DNA of 33,363 nt from Pseudomonadota bacterium (GTDB lineage: Bacteria > Tectomicrobia > Entotheonellia > Entotheonellales > Entotheonellaceae). A program made the translations under genes and the position numbers. The notes beneath the pieces are model-generated. The model was not told the origin of the DNA. It worked only from the letters and a program-made list of their open reading frames with translations, and ran no database searches. The stretch lies in the NCBI GenBank assembly GCA_005777235.1, contig SXND01000150.1, positions 1 to 33,363 on the forward strand. The letters run 5' to 3'. Below are positions 1 to 7,833 of the stretch, piece by piece. Each line of letters opens with the position of its first letter. Position 1 is the first letter of the stretch.

Positions 1-831
1 CCGCGGCCCTCGCTCAGCCAACTGCACCAACAGCTTGAGGCCCTGCAGCAGCAGGTCACCGCGCAGCACACGACCATTACGGCGCAGCAGACGGCCCTCA
101 TGGCGCAGCAGACGACCATCACCAACCTGACCACCCGCTTGGGGCTGGTCGAGGCCAACCCGGCGCTCGCCCTGGGCCCGTATGTTAGCGTCGAGCTGAG
201 CCCGCTCGACGGGCTCCCCGGGCCCCATATCCTGTGGAGCGGCGCCAACCTCCACGTGCGCAGCGGCTCCGGCGCTACGGATGGCGCGCTCACCGGGCAG
301 GGGAATCTGGTGGTGGGCTATAACGAGAACAGTAGTGGCGCCGGCTCCCACAACCTCGTCGTGGGCCAGGGGCACACGTTTAGCAGCTTTGGCGGGCTGA
401 TCGCCGGTCTCTCCAACACCATCAGCGCCCCGTACGCGTCCGTGACCGGGGGCCAGGCGAATGCCGCCAGAGGTAGCAAGTCCAGCGTCAGCGGTGGCTT
501 GGGGAACACCGCCAGCGGCGAAGGTGCCAGCGTCAGCGGTGGCTTGGGGAACACCGCCAGTGGCTTCGCGGCCAGCGTCAGTGGCGGAGTACAGAACCAC
601 GCCAGCGGTATCTTGGCCAGCGTCAACGGTGGAGATACGAACGCCGCCAGCGGCGAAGGTTCTAGCGTCAGCGGCGGGCGGAGCAACGCCGCCAGCGGCG
701 ACAGTTCCAGCGTCAGCGGCGGGGAGAGCAACGAGGCCAGCGGCTTCAAGTCGAGCGTCAGCGGTGGCGCGAATCGCCAGGCCACCATCCTCGATTCCTG
801 GGTCGGCGGCAGCCTCTTCGAGGCGAACTAA
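1..831 (+). CDS. YadA-head-like repeat surface protein, 5' end outside window
   Basis: The reading frame is open from base 1, so the start and signal peptide lie upstream of the window. The visible part begins with a Gln-rich coiled-coil-like stretch (QQLEALQQQVTAQ) and a conserved middle domain (around PYVSVELSPLDGLPGPHILW). It then has about eight short repeats of the form ASVSGGxxNxASG. These resemble the left-handed parallel beta-roll head repeats of YadA-like trimeric adhesins. There is no C-terminal membrane anchor; the protein ends soon after the repeats with SWVGGSLFEAN. It is a close paralogue of the gene at 3217-4608, with near-identical middle domains and the same ending, but with fewer repeats. 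It is probably an exported surface or matrix protein. Trimerisation and adhesion are inferred from repeat type only. Confidence 0.8.
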   Translation, partial: PRPSLSQLHQQLEALQQQVTAQHTTITAQQTALMAQQTTITNLTTRLGLVEANPALALGPYVSVELSPLDGLPGPHILWSGANLHVRSGSGATDGALTGQGNLVVGYNENSSGAGSHNLVVGQGHTFSSFGGLIAGLSNTISAPYASVTGGQANAARGSKSSVSGGLGNTASGEGASVSGGLGNTASGFAASVSGGVQNHASGILASVNGGDTNAASGEGSSVSGGRSNAASGDSSSVSGGESNEASGFKSSVSGGANRQATILDSWVGGSLFEAN

Positions 832-837
832 TCCCCG

Positions 838-860
838 CCGGCGGTGGCAGACACCGCCGG
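838..860 (+). terminator. hairpin just after the first adhesin-like gene
   Basis: A perfect 9-bp stem (CCGGCGGTG / CACCGCCGG) with a 5-base loop begins seven bases after the stop codon. There is no T-run after it, so it may be an mRNA 3'-end stabiliser rather than an intrinsic terminator. Confidence 0.4.
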
Positions 861-970
861 GCACACGCGAGGCGTGGCAGCATGGGTCGCGTGTCGTGTG
901 CCGACGGAGAGCAACATGGGCGCCTCCGGGGCATCCGCACCTGGGGTGCAGGCGAGGCGCCCTGTAAGGC

Positions 971-991
971 CTCCAGGACCTTCTCCTGGAG
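971..991 (+). promoter_or_regulatory. leader hairpin upstream of the beta-propeller gene
   Basis: A perfect 8-bp stem (CTCCAGGA / TCCTGGAG) with loop CCTTC ends 36 bases before the ATG at 1028 and upstream of the AAAGGAAG ribosome site. It could be a leader structure or the terminator of an upstream transcript. It matches no riboswitch class that I recognise. Confidence 0.3.
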
Positions 992-1027
992 AGGTGATCA
1001 CCGACATCTCAAGAAAGGAAGACCACC

Positions 1028-2947
1028 ATGACGACGATGATGACGCGCTGGCCACAGACCTTCCACGGCGCCGCCCTCCAGGCGGCCCGCCTCCTCGGTG
1101 TGGCCGTCACTGGCCTGGCACTCGGAGGACTCCCAACCGCGGCTGCAGCCGCTGATGACCACGCCCATGGGCACCACGGACATGGGCACACCAGGAAGGC
1201 CGAGTTGTTCGTCTCGAACCTGGCGGCCAATGTGGTCCTGCGTTTCAACGGGCACACGGGAACCTTCGTGGATATCTTTGCCTCCGGCGGCGGCCTGGCG
1301 CAACCGGGCCCCTTAACGTTTGGCCCGGACGCGAACCTCTACGTCGCCAGTTTTTATACCAAGAAAGTCGTGCAGTTTGACGGCCAGACGGGCGCCGTGC
1401 TCGACGATACCTTCGTGGAGCCCGCCAGCGGCAGCCTGACCGCTCCCACCGCAATGGCGTTTGGCCCCGACGGCAACCTCTATGTCTGCAGCCTGGGGAC
1501 CAACAGCGTGTTGCGCTATGATGGCCACACCGGACAATTCCTCGACGCCTTCATCGCGCCGGGCAGTGGCGGCCTGGCGGGAGCCGTGAGTCTCACGTTT
1601 GGCCCGGACGGCAACCTCTACGTCAGCAGCCTGAGTACCAGCAGTGTGCTGCGCTATGACGGCCACACCGGGCAATTCCTCAATACCTTCATCGCGCCGA
1701 GCAGTGGCGGCCTGGTAGGAGGCGTGGGCCTCGCCTTCGGCCCGGACGGGCACCTCTACATCAGTAGCCTGGGGACCAGCAGTGTGCTGCGCTATGACGG
1801 CCACACCGGGCAATTTCTCAATGTCTTCATCGCGCCGGGCAGTGGCGGCCTGGTGGGAGCCTCGGATCTCGCCTTCGGCCCCGATGGCCACCTCTATGTG
1901 ATCAGCTTTAATACCAACAGCGTCCTGCGCTATGACGGCCACACCGGGCAATTCCTCAATATCGCGGCGCCCCCCGTCCCCTCCGGCAGCGGACCATTTC
2001 GCAGCTTTGACATGGCGTTTGGTCCTGACGGCCACCTCTACCTCAGCGCCTCCGGCGGCGACAATATCCTCCACTTCGACGGGCAGACGGGGGCCTTTGA
2101 CGGGATCTTTGCCGCTGGCAGCGCGCTGGCGGGACCCGGCGGGCTGGCGTTTGGCCCGGACGAGCACCTCTACGTCAGCGGCTCCGCCAGCAGCAGTGTG
2201 CTGCGCTACGAGGGAGACACGGGTGCGTTTCTTGGTCCCTTCGTCCCCCCGGGTAGCGGCGGCCTGCTCGGCCCTTTCAGTTTGACGTTCGGCCCAGACA
2301 AGCACCTCTACGTGGCCAGCATTGCCACGAACAGCGTGTTCCGGTTCAATGGCCGGACAGGCGCCTTCCTGAATCTCTTCGCCTTCGGCGGTGGGCTGGC
2401 GATTCCTATCGACCTGACCTTCGGCCCGGACTGCCACCTCTACGTCAGTAGCATAGGGAGCAACAGCATCCTGCGCTACGACGGACGCACCGGCGCGTTT
2501 CTGGATACCTTCGTGCCCTCGGCCAGTGGCGGCTTGCGCGGCGCCTTTGGTTTGCGGTTCGGCCCCGACCGGCACCTCTACGTCAGTAGTCTGGGCACGG
2601 GCGAGGTGCTGCGCTACCACGGGCGGACCGGGCACTTCCTGGGCGTCTTTGTGGCCCATGAAGCCGGCGGCTTAAAGACCCCCCTGGGGCTGGCGTTCGG
2701 CCCCGACCACAACCTGTACGTCAGTAACGCCGCGGCAAACACGGTGCTGCGCTACCACGGGCGCACGGGCACCTTTCTCGGCATTGCCGCCTCCGGCAAC
2801 GGCCTGGGGGTTCCCACCTTCCTCACCCTGCGGTCGGATGACGAGGACGATGATGGCCCTCGTCATCGGCGGTGTCAGGCACCGCGCGCGTGCCACGCAA
2901 GCGACGGGCACCGGCGGGGCACAGCGCACGGCCACCGGTGTGACTAA
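1028..2947 (+). CDS. secreted NHL-like beta-propeller protein
   Basis: A 639-residue protein. The start is chosen by the ribosome site AAAGGAAG six bases before the ATG. A signal peptide of about 40 residues (hydrophobic LLGVAVTGLALGGL, then an Ala run) is followed by a His-rich stretch (HAHGHHGHGH) that could bind metal. About twelve repeats of roughly 48 residues follow, each with FGPDxxLYVSS, then VLRYDGxTGxFL and a Gly-rich turn, as in NHL/SMP-30-type propellers. Twelve units would form two six-bladed propellers or one open array. The C-terminus is acidic and then basic (DDEDDDG, then His/Arg-rich). The gene lies between the two YadA-like paralogues on the same strand, which suggests a shared cell-surface role. 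No enzymatic residues are evident. Confidence 0.85.
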   Translation: MTTMMTRWPQTFHGAALQAARLLGVAVTGLALGGLPTAAAAADDHAHGHHGHGHTRKAELFVSNLAANVVLRFNGHTGTFVDIFASGGGLAQPGPLTFGPDANLYVASFYTKKVVQFDGQTGAVLDDTFVEPASGSLTAPTAMAFGPDGNLYVCSLGTNSVLRYDGHTGQFLDAFIAPGSGGLAGAVSLTFGPDGNLYVSSLSTSSVLRYDGHTGQFLNTFIAPSSGGLVGGVGLAFGPDGHLYISSLGTSSVLRYDGHTGQFLNVFIAPGSGGLVGASDLAFGPDGHLYVISFNTNSVLRYDGHTGQFLNIAAPPVPSGSGPFRSFDMAFGPDGHLYLSASGGDNILHFDGQTGAFDGIFAAGSALAGPGGLAFGPDEHLYVSGSASSSVLRYEGDTGAFLGPFVPPGSGGLLGPFSLTFGPDKHLYVASIATNSVFRFNGRTGAFLNLFAFGGGLAIPIDLTFGPDCHLYVSSIGSNSILRYDGRTGAFLDTFVPSASGGLRGAFGLRFGPDRHLYVSSLGTGEVLRYHGRTGHFLGVFVAHEAGGLKTPLGLAFGPDHNLYVSNAAANTVLRYHGRTGTFLGIAASGNGLGVPTFLTLRSDDEDDDGPRHRRCQAPRACHASDGHRRGTAHGHRCD

Positions 2948-3216
2948 CTGGGGCGGCGGCGGGAGCGCTGGGGGGCGCGCGGCCAGGGTGGGGGCGCGAC
3001 AAGGCCGTGTAGGCTTCCTGTCCTCCTGGCGCTTGCCCCGACAGCACCACACACCAACGAAACTCCATGCAAACCTCAACTCGACTTCATACTTCTCGGC
3101 GCCGCACGCGCTACAGTTACCGCCATACACCCACTGGGCGTCTCGGAGACCGTCTCCCGGAGGCCCAGGAGCCACAGTGTGCTCACCGAGAGCCTTGATT
3201 ACGAAGGAAGATAGCG

Positions 3217-4608
3217 ATGTTACACCTCTCCCGTACCTTGATCCAACGCCCCCTACGGTCCATGACCGGCATGACGCTGGGGAGCCTCCTGCTACTCGGC
3301 GCCCCCGCCCTGGCTCAGACGCGGCCCTCGCTCAGCCAACTGCAACAGCAACTCGAGGCCCTGCAGCAGCAGGTCACGGCGCAGCAGACGCTCATCACGA
3401 CCCTGACCACCCGGCTGGGGGCGGTTGAGGCCAACCCGGCGCTTGGCCTGGGGGCGTATGTCAGCGTGGACCTGAACCCGCTCAACGGGCTCCCCGGACC
3501 CCATATCCTGTGGACCGGCGCCAACCTCCACGTGCGCAGCGGCTCCGGCGCCACCGATGGTGTGCTCACCGGGCAGGGCAATCTGCTAGTGGGCTATAAC
3601 GAGAACAGCAATGGGTCCGGCTCCCACAATATCGTCGTAGGCCAGGAGCACACCTTTAGCAGCTTTGGCGGGCTGGTCGCCGGCTCCGCGAACACTATCA
3701 GCGCCCCGTACGCCTCCGTGACCGGGGGCCAGGTGAACGTCGCGAGCGGCGAAAAGGCCAGTGTCAGCGGCGGCGTGGGCAACGAGGCCAGCGGCTTCAG
3801 TGCCAGTGTCAGCGGCGGCACCAACAACCGTGCCAGCGGCGACGGGTCCAGCGTCAGCGGCGGAGAGGGCAACGAGGCCAGCGGCAGCAGGGCTAGCGTC
3901 AGTGGTGGCCTGGTCAACTTTGCCAGCGGCCCGTATGCCAGCGTCAGCGGCGGGCAGAGCAACGAGGCCAGCGGCGCCAGGGCCAGCGTCAGTGGTGGCT
4001 TGACTAACCTGGCCAATGGCGTGCAGGCCAGCGTCAGCGGCGGCGCCAGCAACCGTGCCAGCGGCTCGAATGCCAGCGTCAGCGGCGGGCAGAATAACGA
4101 GGCCGGCGGCACAGCGGACAGTATCAGCGGCGGGGAGGGCAACACCACCAACGGCCCAGCGGCCAGCGTCAGCGGCGGGCATACCAACTTTGCCAACGGC
4201 AGCGCGGCCAGCGTCAGCGGCGGGCAGGCCAACACCGCCAGCGGCGCCAGGGCCAGCGTTAGCGGTGGACATCTCAACCTGGCCAGCGGGCTGACGGCGA
4301 GCGTGGGTGGAGGCGATAGTAACGAGGCCAGGGCCACCAGCTCCAGCGTGCACGGGGGCTTTGCCAATCTGGCCAGCGGCGAAGGGTCCAGTATCAGTGG
4401 TGGACAAAACAACGAGAGCTCTGGCCAGAATGCCAGTATTAGCGGTGGCAAGAGCAACCAGGCTCAGGGCTTGTCGTCGAGCGTCGGCGGCGGCCTGGCC
4501 AATCAGGCCCGTGGGGTACAATCCACCGTCAGCGGTGGTGCGAATCGCTCCAGCCTGTTCACTCCCGGCAATTCCTGGGTCGGCGGCAGCCTTGTGCAGA
4601 CGAACTAA
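3217..4608 (+). CDS. YadA-head-like repeat surface protein (full copy)
   Basis: A 463-residue protein. The start ATG follows AAGGAAG at 7 bases. The N-terminus has a signal peptide with a hydrophobic core (MTLGSLLLLGAPALAQ) and likely cleavage after ALA. A short Gln-rich coiled-coil segment and a domain shared with the partial gene at 1-831 follow, then about 17 repeats of the ASVSGGxxNxASG type from about residue 165 to 440. It ends in SWVGGSLVQTN. It has no autotransporter beta-barrel anchor, so it is not a canonical trimeric autotransporter. It could be a phage-tail-fibre-like or extracellular beta-roll. It is a tandem duplicate of the upstream gene, with more repeats in this copy, as expected from slippage. 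Confidence 0.85.
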   Translation: MLHLSRTLIQRPLRSMTGMTLGSLLLLGAPALAQTRPSLSQLQQQLEALQQQVTAQQTLITTLTTRLGAVEANPALGLGAYVSVDLNPLNGLPGPHILWTGANLHVRSGSGATDGVLTGQGNLLVGYNENSNGSGSHNIVVGQEHTFSSFGGLVAGSANTISAPYASVTGGQVNVASGEKASVSGGVGNEASGFSASVSGGTNNRASGDGSSVSGGEGNEASGSRASVSGGLVNFASGPYASVSGGQSNEASGARASVSGGLTNLANGVQASVSGGASNRASGSNASVSGGQNNEAGGTADSISGGEGNTTNGPAASVSGGHTNFANGSAASVSGGQANTASGARASVSGGHLNLASGLTASVGGGDSNEARATSSSVHGGFANLASGEGSSISGGQNNESSGQNASISGGKSNQAQGLSSSVGGGLANQARGVQSTVSGGANRSSLFTPGNSWVGGSLVQTN

Positions 4609-4794
4609 GCCGCGCCAGCGCTGGCAGACTCTGGGGAGCGCCGCCGGAGTCTCCCAGCCCCGAGCGCTCAGCAAGGCTTTGCCAGGGCATCTCTTCGGGC
4701 TGAAGCCCGACAAGGGTACTGGCACAGGACTTACGAAATAGACATCTAGGCGAGAATTGACATTACGATACCTATCATACCAAGGAGCATACCC

Positions 4795-5532
4795 ATGCAG
4801 CACACGCACCCCCATCGGCAGCGTCTAGTCACCTGGTTCGTGAGCAGCCTGGCTGGACTCAGCCTGGCCGGGGCCGGGATGGCGCAGGCCACCCTGCTGG
4901 CCTTTACCGATCCGACCGCCTTCCTGAGCCTGCTCAGCTCGGGCCCCTTCCGCGCCCCGCATACGCTCGACTTTGAGCCACCGTCGGCCCAGGCCGGAGA
5001 CACCGTGCTCAGCGGCGGCACGCTGGGGGGCCTGACGTTCACCTTCAGCCTCGGTGGCCTCCATTTACTGGTTGACACCCAGTTCCAGACCACCTCTGGG
5101 AATCACTATCTGACTCTCGACGCCGGCGTCAATGCCCTGTTTGCTTCCGGTGATGCCCTCACCTTTGGCTTCAATGGCGTGGCCCAGGCTATAGGTCTGT
5201 TCGTTATTGGTACCCCTGGTGACGTGCGTGCCGGAGATTTTGCTTTGCAGGTCAGCGCCGGTAGCGTCAGCAATAGCGCCACACCACACCTGATCCTGGC
5301 GGACGGGGGCGAAGCGTTTTTCCTGGGGCTGATCGAGGACAACGCGACGTTGGGCTTCACCCAGGCGACCCTGGCGAGTTTTGGCCTGACGACCGACCCG
5401 ACGTTTTTCTGGAGTCTGGACGATGTGACCACGTCGTTGGCCCCGGCCCCGGTCCCCGAGCCCGGCACCTGGCTGCTGCTCGTGACCGGTACGCTGGGGC
5501 TCATGGCCTGGCGGCGACGGCGTGCCGCGTAG
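4795..5532 (+). CDS. PEP-CTERM sorting-domain protein
   Basis: A 245-residue exported protein. The ATG follows AAGGAG at 8 bases. A signal peptide (SLAGLSLAGAGMAQA) opens it. The body is beta-rich with no named domain that I recognise. The C-terminus carries a textbook PEP-CTERM tail: PVPEPGTWL, a hydrophobic helix (LLLVTGTLGLMAW), then RRRR. In known systems this tail is cut by an exosortase and the protein goes to the outer surface or biofilm matrix. This predicts an exosortase (EpsH family) elsewhere in the genome. The repeat proteins upstream may belong to the same matrix. Confidence 0.88.
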   Translation: MQHTHPHRQRLVTWFVSSLAGLSLAGAGMAQATLLAFTDPTAFLSLLSSGPFRAPHTLDFEPPSAQAGDTVLSGGTLGGLTFTFSLGGLHLLVDTQFQTTSGNHYLTLDAGVNALFASGDALTFGFNGVAQAIGLFVIGTPGDVRAGDFALQVSAGSVSNSATPHLILADGGEAFFLGLIEDNATLGFTQATLASFGLTTDPTFFWSLDDVTTSLAPAPVPEPGTWLLLVTGTLGLMAWRRRRAA

Positions 5533-5534
5533 TG

Positions 5535-5559
5535 GTGAGGTGACGTGGTGTCACCTCAC
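5535..5559 (+). terminator. hairpin after the PEP-CTERM gene
   Basis: A perfect 10-bp stem (GTGAGGTGAC / GTCACCTCAC) with a 5-base loop starts three bases after the TAG stop. There is no clear T-tract, so termination activity is uncertain. Confidence 0.5.
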
Positions 5560-5637
5560 AGCAATGGCCAACATCCTCCGAGGGTGCTGTGCCACAGATG
5601 TTGGAGCAGTGAATGCATCTCTTCACACAAGGAGCCT

Positions 5638-6411
5638 ATGATGTCTCGTCAAGCTGGCGTTACTGCAGGGTCATTCAGTTGTTGGTTGTTGGCTTGTCCG
5701 ACCCTGGGAGCGCGGGCGTCTCGCCCGCGCTCCCAGGAACATCTGGCCAGGATCTGGCCACGGATGGAACACAGGATGGCCCTGGGCGTTGCTGTTTGGA
5801 AGTTATCTCTAGCCGTCGTCGCTGTCGGGTTGCTGCTGGCCCACGTGCCGCTGGGACTGGCGCAGACCCGTCCGTCCCTCTCCAGCATTGATGCGAAGCT
5901 CGACCAGGTCTTACAGGAACTCGCCCTGCTGACGCCGCCCATGGGGCCGATCTTCCCAGGCGATGGGCTTAATGGCCCACCGCTGCGCTACCAGGACAAT
6001 GGCGATGGCACGATCACCGATCTCAACACGGGCTTGAGGTGGGAGAAGAAAGTGCCGGGGGCTGGGTGCCTGCATTGCGTCAACGACCAGTATACGTTTG
6101 CCGAAGCTACCAGCACCGCCGTTGGGAGCTTCTTGCACGGCGTGAATACCGAGGGGGGAACAGGTTTGGGAGGCCACAGCGACTGGCGCCTCCCGAATAT
6201 CAGAGAATTACTAAGCCTGGTGGATTACAGCCGCGCCAATAACGCGATTGCCTCGGTCTTTACCCCGACGATTGGCTTCGGCTACTGGTCGTCCACATCC
6301 TACGTGCCTGACCCGTCCCGTGCCTGGGCGGTATTTTTCAGCAACGGTGATGGGGCAATCGGCGACCAGCTAGCCGAGCTCTATGTCCGCGCCGTGCGGG
6401 GTGGGCGGTAA
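5638..6411 (+). CDS. DUF1566 (Lcl C-terminal-like) exported protein with a repeat in its N-terminus
   Basis: A 257-residue protein. The start at ATG 5638 is supported by AAGGAG five bases upstream; ATG 5641 is an alternative. A normal signal peptide begins only at Met 5767 (MALGVAVWKLSLAVVAVGLL, then GLAQ). The extra residues in front are largely encoded by a palindromic element (5703-5737) that preserves the frame. The mature protein begins TRPSLSSIDAKL, echoing the post-signal sequence of the repeat proteins upstream, and carries a DUF1566-type domain. Markers are NGDGTITDLNTGLRWEKK, then DWRLPNIREL, then YWSSTSY and a final VRAVRGGR. The family is common in exported and lipoprotein-type proteins of unknown function. 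Confidence 0.8.
   Translation: MMSRQAGVTAGSFSCWLLACPTLGARASRPRSQEHLARIWPRMEHRMALGVAVWKLSLAVVAVGLLLAHVPLGLAQTRPSLSSIDAKLDQVLQELALLTPPMGPIFPGDGLNGPPLRYQDNGDGTITDLNTGLRWEKKVPGAGCLHCVNDQYTFAEATSTAVGSFLHGVNTEGGTGLGGHSDWRLPNIRELLSLVDYSRANNAIASVFTPTIGFGYWSSTSYVPDPSRAWAVFFSNGDGAIGDQLAELYVRAVRGGR
5703..5737. repeat. palindromic element copy R1 (short form)
   Basis: A perfect inverted repeat with a 16-bp stem from CCTGGGAGCGCGGGCG to its complement and a 3-base loop. It lies inside the reading frame of the DUF1566 gene. Its left flank (5668-5702, containing GTTGTTGGTTGTTGGC) recurs in inverted orientation beside copy R5 at about 10307-10345, so the repeat unit is longer than the hairpin. Confidence 0.85.
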
Positions 6412-6467
6412 CTCTGTAGCGCGCCGCTCTTGGGCCACGCAGCCCAGCAGTGCTCATTTTGGCCTTT

Positions 6468-6526
6468 CCTGGGAGCGCGGCCATCCTGGCCGCTTCCGGA
6501 GCGGGCGAGACGCCGGCGCTCCCAGG
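6468..6526. repeat. palindromic element copy R2
   Basis: A 59-bp element with outer arms CCTGGGAGCGC / GCGCTCCCAGG and two inner inverted repeats (GGCC-ATCCT-GGCC and a GGCG-AGA-CGCC type), giving a branched fold. It is almost identical to R5 (10248-10306). Confidence 0.85.
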
Positions 6527-6602
6527 ATCCCTGGCCCAGAGAGGGCAGGCAACCGGCACCGTGCTTCAACATCAGCCTTGCTACACCCCGCCAGTCCCCG
6601 TC

Positions 6603-6631
6603 TTGACAAGGCGCTCCCAGCCCTCCACAAT
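6603..6631 (+). promoter_or_regulatory. sigma70-like promoter, duplicated copy ahead of the regulator stub
   Basis: TTGACA (6603-6608), a 17-bp spacer and CACAAT (6626-6631). The same arrangement occurs at 10362-10390 before the full regulator gene. Both lie inside a duplicated segment, so conservation alone does not prove activity. Confidence 0.5.
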
Positions 6632-6683
6632 CGCCCGGCTGGACCGCGGTGTGGTGATGGCCGTCCGGCTGGGAGTTCCTACC

Positions 6684-6785
6684 ATGCGCTACCTCTTTGG
6701 TGCCTATAGCCTCGATACGCCCACACGGACCCTAGGTCGCGCCGCTGCCGTCATGCCCCTAGAGCCCAAAGCCTATGAGGGATAG
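6684..6785 (+). pseudogene. truncated 5' copy of the winged-helix regulator gene
   Basis: The first 31 codons match the start of the regulator gene at 10442 almost exactly (MRYLFGAYSLDTPTRTL, then MPLEPKAY). The sequence then diverges and stops with EG and TAG. About 100 bases of upstream DNA, including the promoter-like boxes, are also shared, so this is a promoter plus 5' gene fragment made by segmental duplication. It encodes at most 33 residues, less than the winged helix, and is unlikely to bind DNA. Confidence 0.85.
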
Positions 6786-6863
6786 CCGAGTGGCTCTCCC
6801 TCACCGGTGGAGCGTACGCCGCCGCCGGCTGCTGACCTCACACATCCAACAGGAGGTTCCCCC

Positions 6864-7701
6864 ATGTACAGTGCTGAAATCAGCCGTGGCAACCCCAGTT
6901 GTCTGTTGTTCCTGATTGATTAGTCAGGCTCCATGTCCGAAGCAGTGGGCGGTGAGCCCGGCCGCAGCAAGGCCGACCGCCTGGCCGATGCCATCAATCG
7001 GCTACTCTATGAATTGATCATCCGCTGCACCAAGAACCAGGCGGAAGGGCCGCGCCATTACTACGATATAGGTGTCATCGGCTACGGCACGCGGGTGGGC
7101 TCAGCCCTCGGTGGTTCCCTGGCCGGGCGCGACCTGGTGCCCATTCCCGAGGTGGCCGACCACCCGGCGCGGGTCGAAGACCGGCTCCGCAGTGTCGAGG
7201 ACGGCGCTGGCGGGCTCATTAAGGAAAGTGTGAAATTTGCCGTGTGGTTTGACGCGGTGGCCAATGGCGGCACGCCCATGGGCCAGGCCCTGCGGCAGGC
7301 ACGCGCCCTCCTGGAACCCTGGGCCCAGGCTCACGCCGGCTCGTTTCCGCCTATTGTCATCAATATTACCGACGGCGAAGCCACCGGACGGCGAGCCCCA
7401 GCCCCTGGCTGAGGCCCTGCGGGCGCTCAGCACTGCGGACGGCGAGGTGCTGCTGTTCAACGTGCACCTGTCCTCGCATCCGGGCGCGCCGATTCTGTAC
7501 CCGGAGAGTGAGGCCAACCTGCCCGATACCTTTGCCCGCCAGCTCTTCCGGATGTCGAGCCTGCTGCCGCCGCACATCCGCGAGGCGGCGCGCAGTGCCG
7601 GCTACGCCGTGGGCCCACAGGCGCACGGCTTTGTGTTCAACGCCTCTATTATCGAAGTGATTAAATGCCTCGACCTGGGCACACGGGCGGAGTTGCCCTA
7701 G
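6864..7701 (+). pseudogene. vWA-domain protein (TerY-like), broken by amber codon and frameshift
   Basis: A clear ribosome site (AGGAGG) precedes ATG 6864. The frame runs MYSAEISRGNPSCLLFLID, then TAG (6921-6923), then SGSM. This is the vWA metal-binding motif DxSGS with the middle codon (probably CAG, Gln) changed to TAG. The same frame continues with a typical vWA body, including the metal-site Thr in NGGTPMGQAL and ITDGEAT. An extra G at 7386/7387 then shifts the frame; the other frame continues with DGEPQPLAEALRALS to IIEVIKCLDLG and stops at 7701. Intact, it would have about 278 residues. TerY-like vWA proteins are known partners of the PP2C and kinase genes that follow. Two independent lesions favour a pseudogene, though assembly error is possible. 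Confidence 0.85.
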
Positions 7702-7738
7702 AGATCCATGGTGTACGTCCGGCGCCAGGGCATTCCCC

Positions 7739-7797
7739 CCTGGGAGCGCGGGCGTCCCGCCCGCTCCGAAAGCGGCCAGGATGGCCGCGCTCCCAGG
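7739..7797. repeat. palindromic element copy R3
   Basis: A 59-bp element with arms CCTGGGAGCGCGGGCG and GCGCTCCCAGG, in the opposite orientation to R2 and R5. It lies between the vWA and PP2C genes, just upstream of the PP2C ribosome site. Confidence 0.85.
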
Positions 7798-7833
7798 CGT
7801 ACGATGGAAGGAGAAATGTATGGGAGACCCCCC

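Noticed and set aside
971..991. Cyclic-di-GMP or other riboswitch in the leader
   Set aside because: Only a simple hairpin is present; no conserved aptamer core can be recognised.
1313..2659. Long - strand reading frame of 448 codons opposite the propeller gene
   Set aside because: It is a shadow of the repetitive, GC-rich + strand gene. It has no ribosome site, no domain, and its periodicity follows the propeller repeats.
461..4300. Short regularly spaced DNA repeats resembling a CRISPR array
   Set aside because: They are coding repeats in frame (multiples of three, variable) with no unique spacers of constant length and no cas genes.
3586..4815. Long - strand frames opposite the second YadA-like gene
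   Set aside because: Composition and periodicity mirror the ASVSGG repeats; no start signal or known motif.
6921..6923. Amber codon as a recoded residue (readthrough, pyrrolysine)
   Set aside because: The same gene also has a frameshift, and the position normally holds a plain residue. No readthrough structure is visible, so mutation is simpler.
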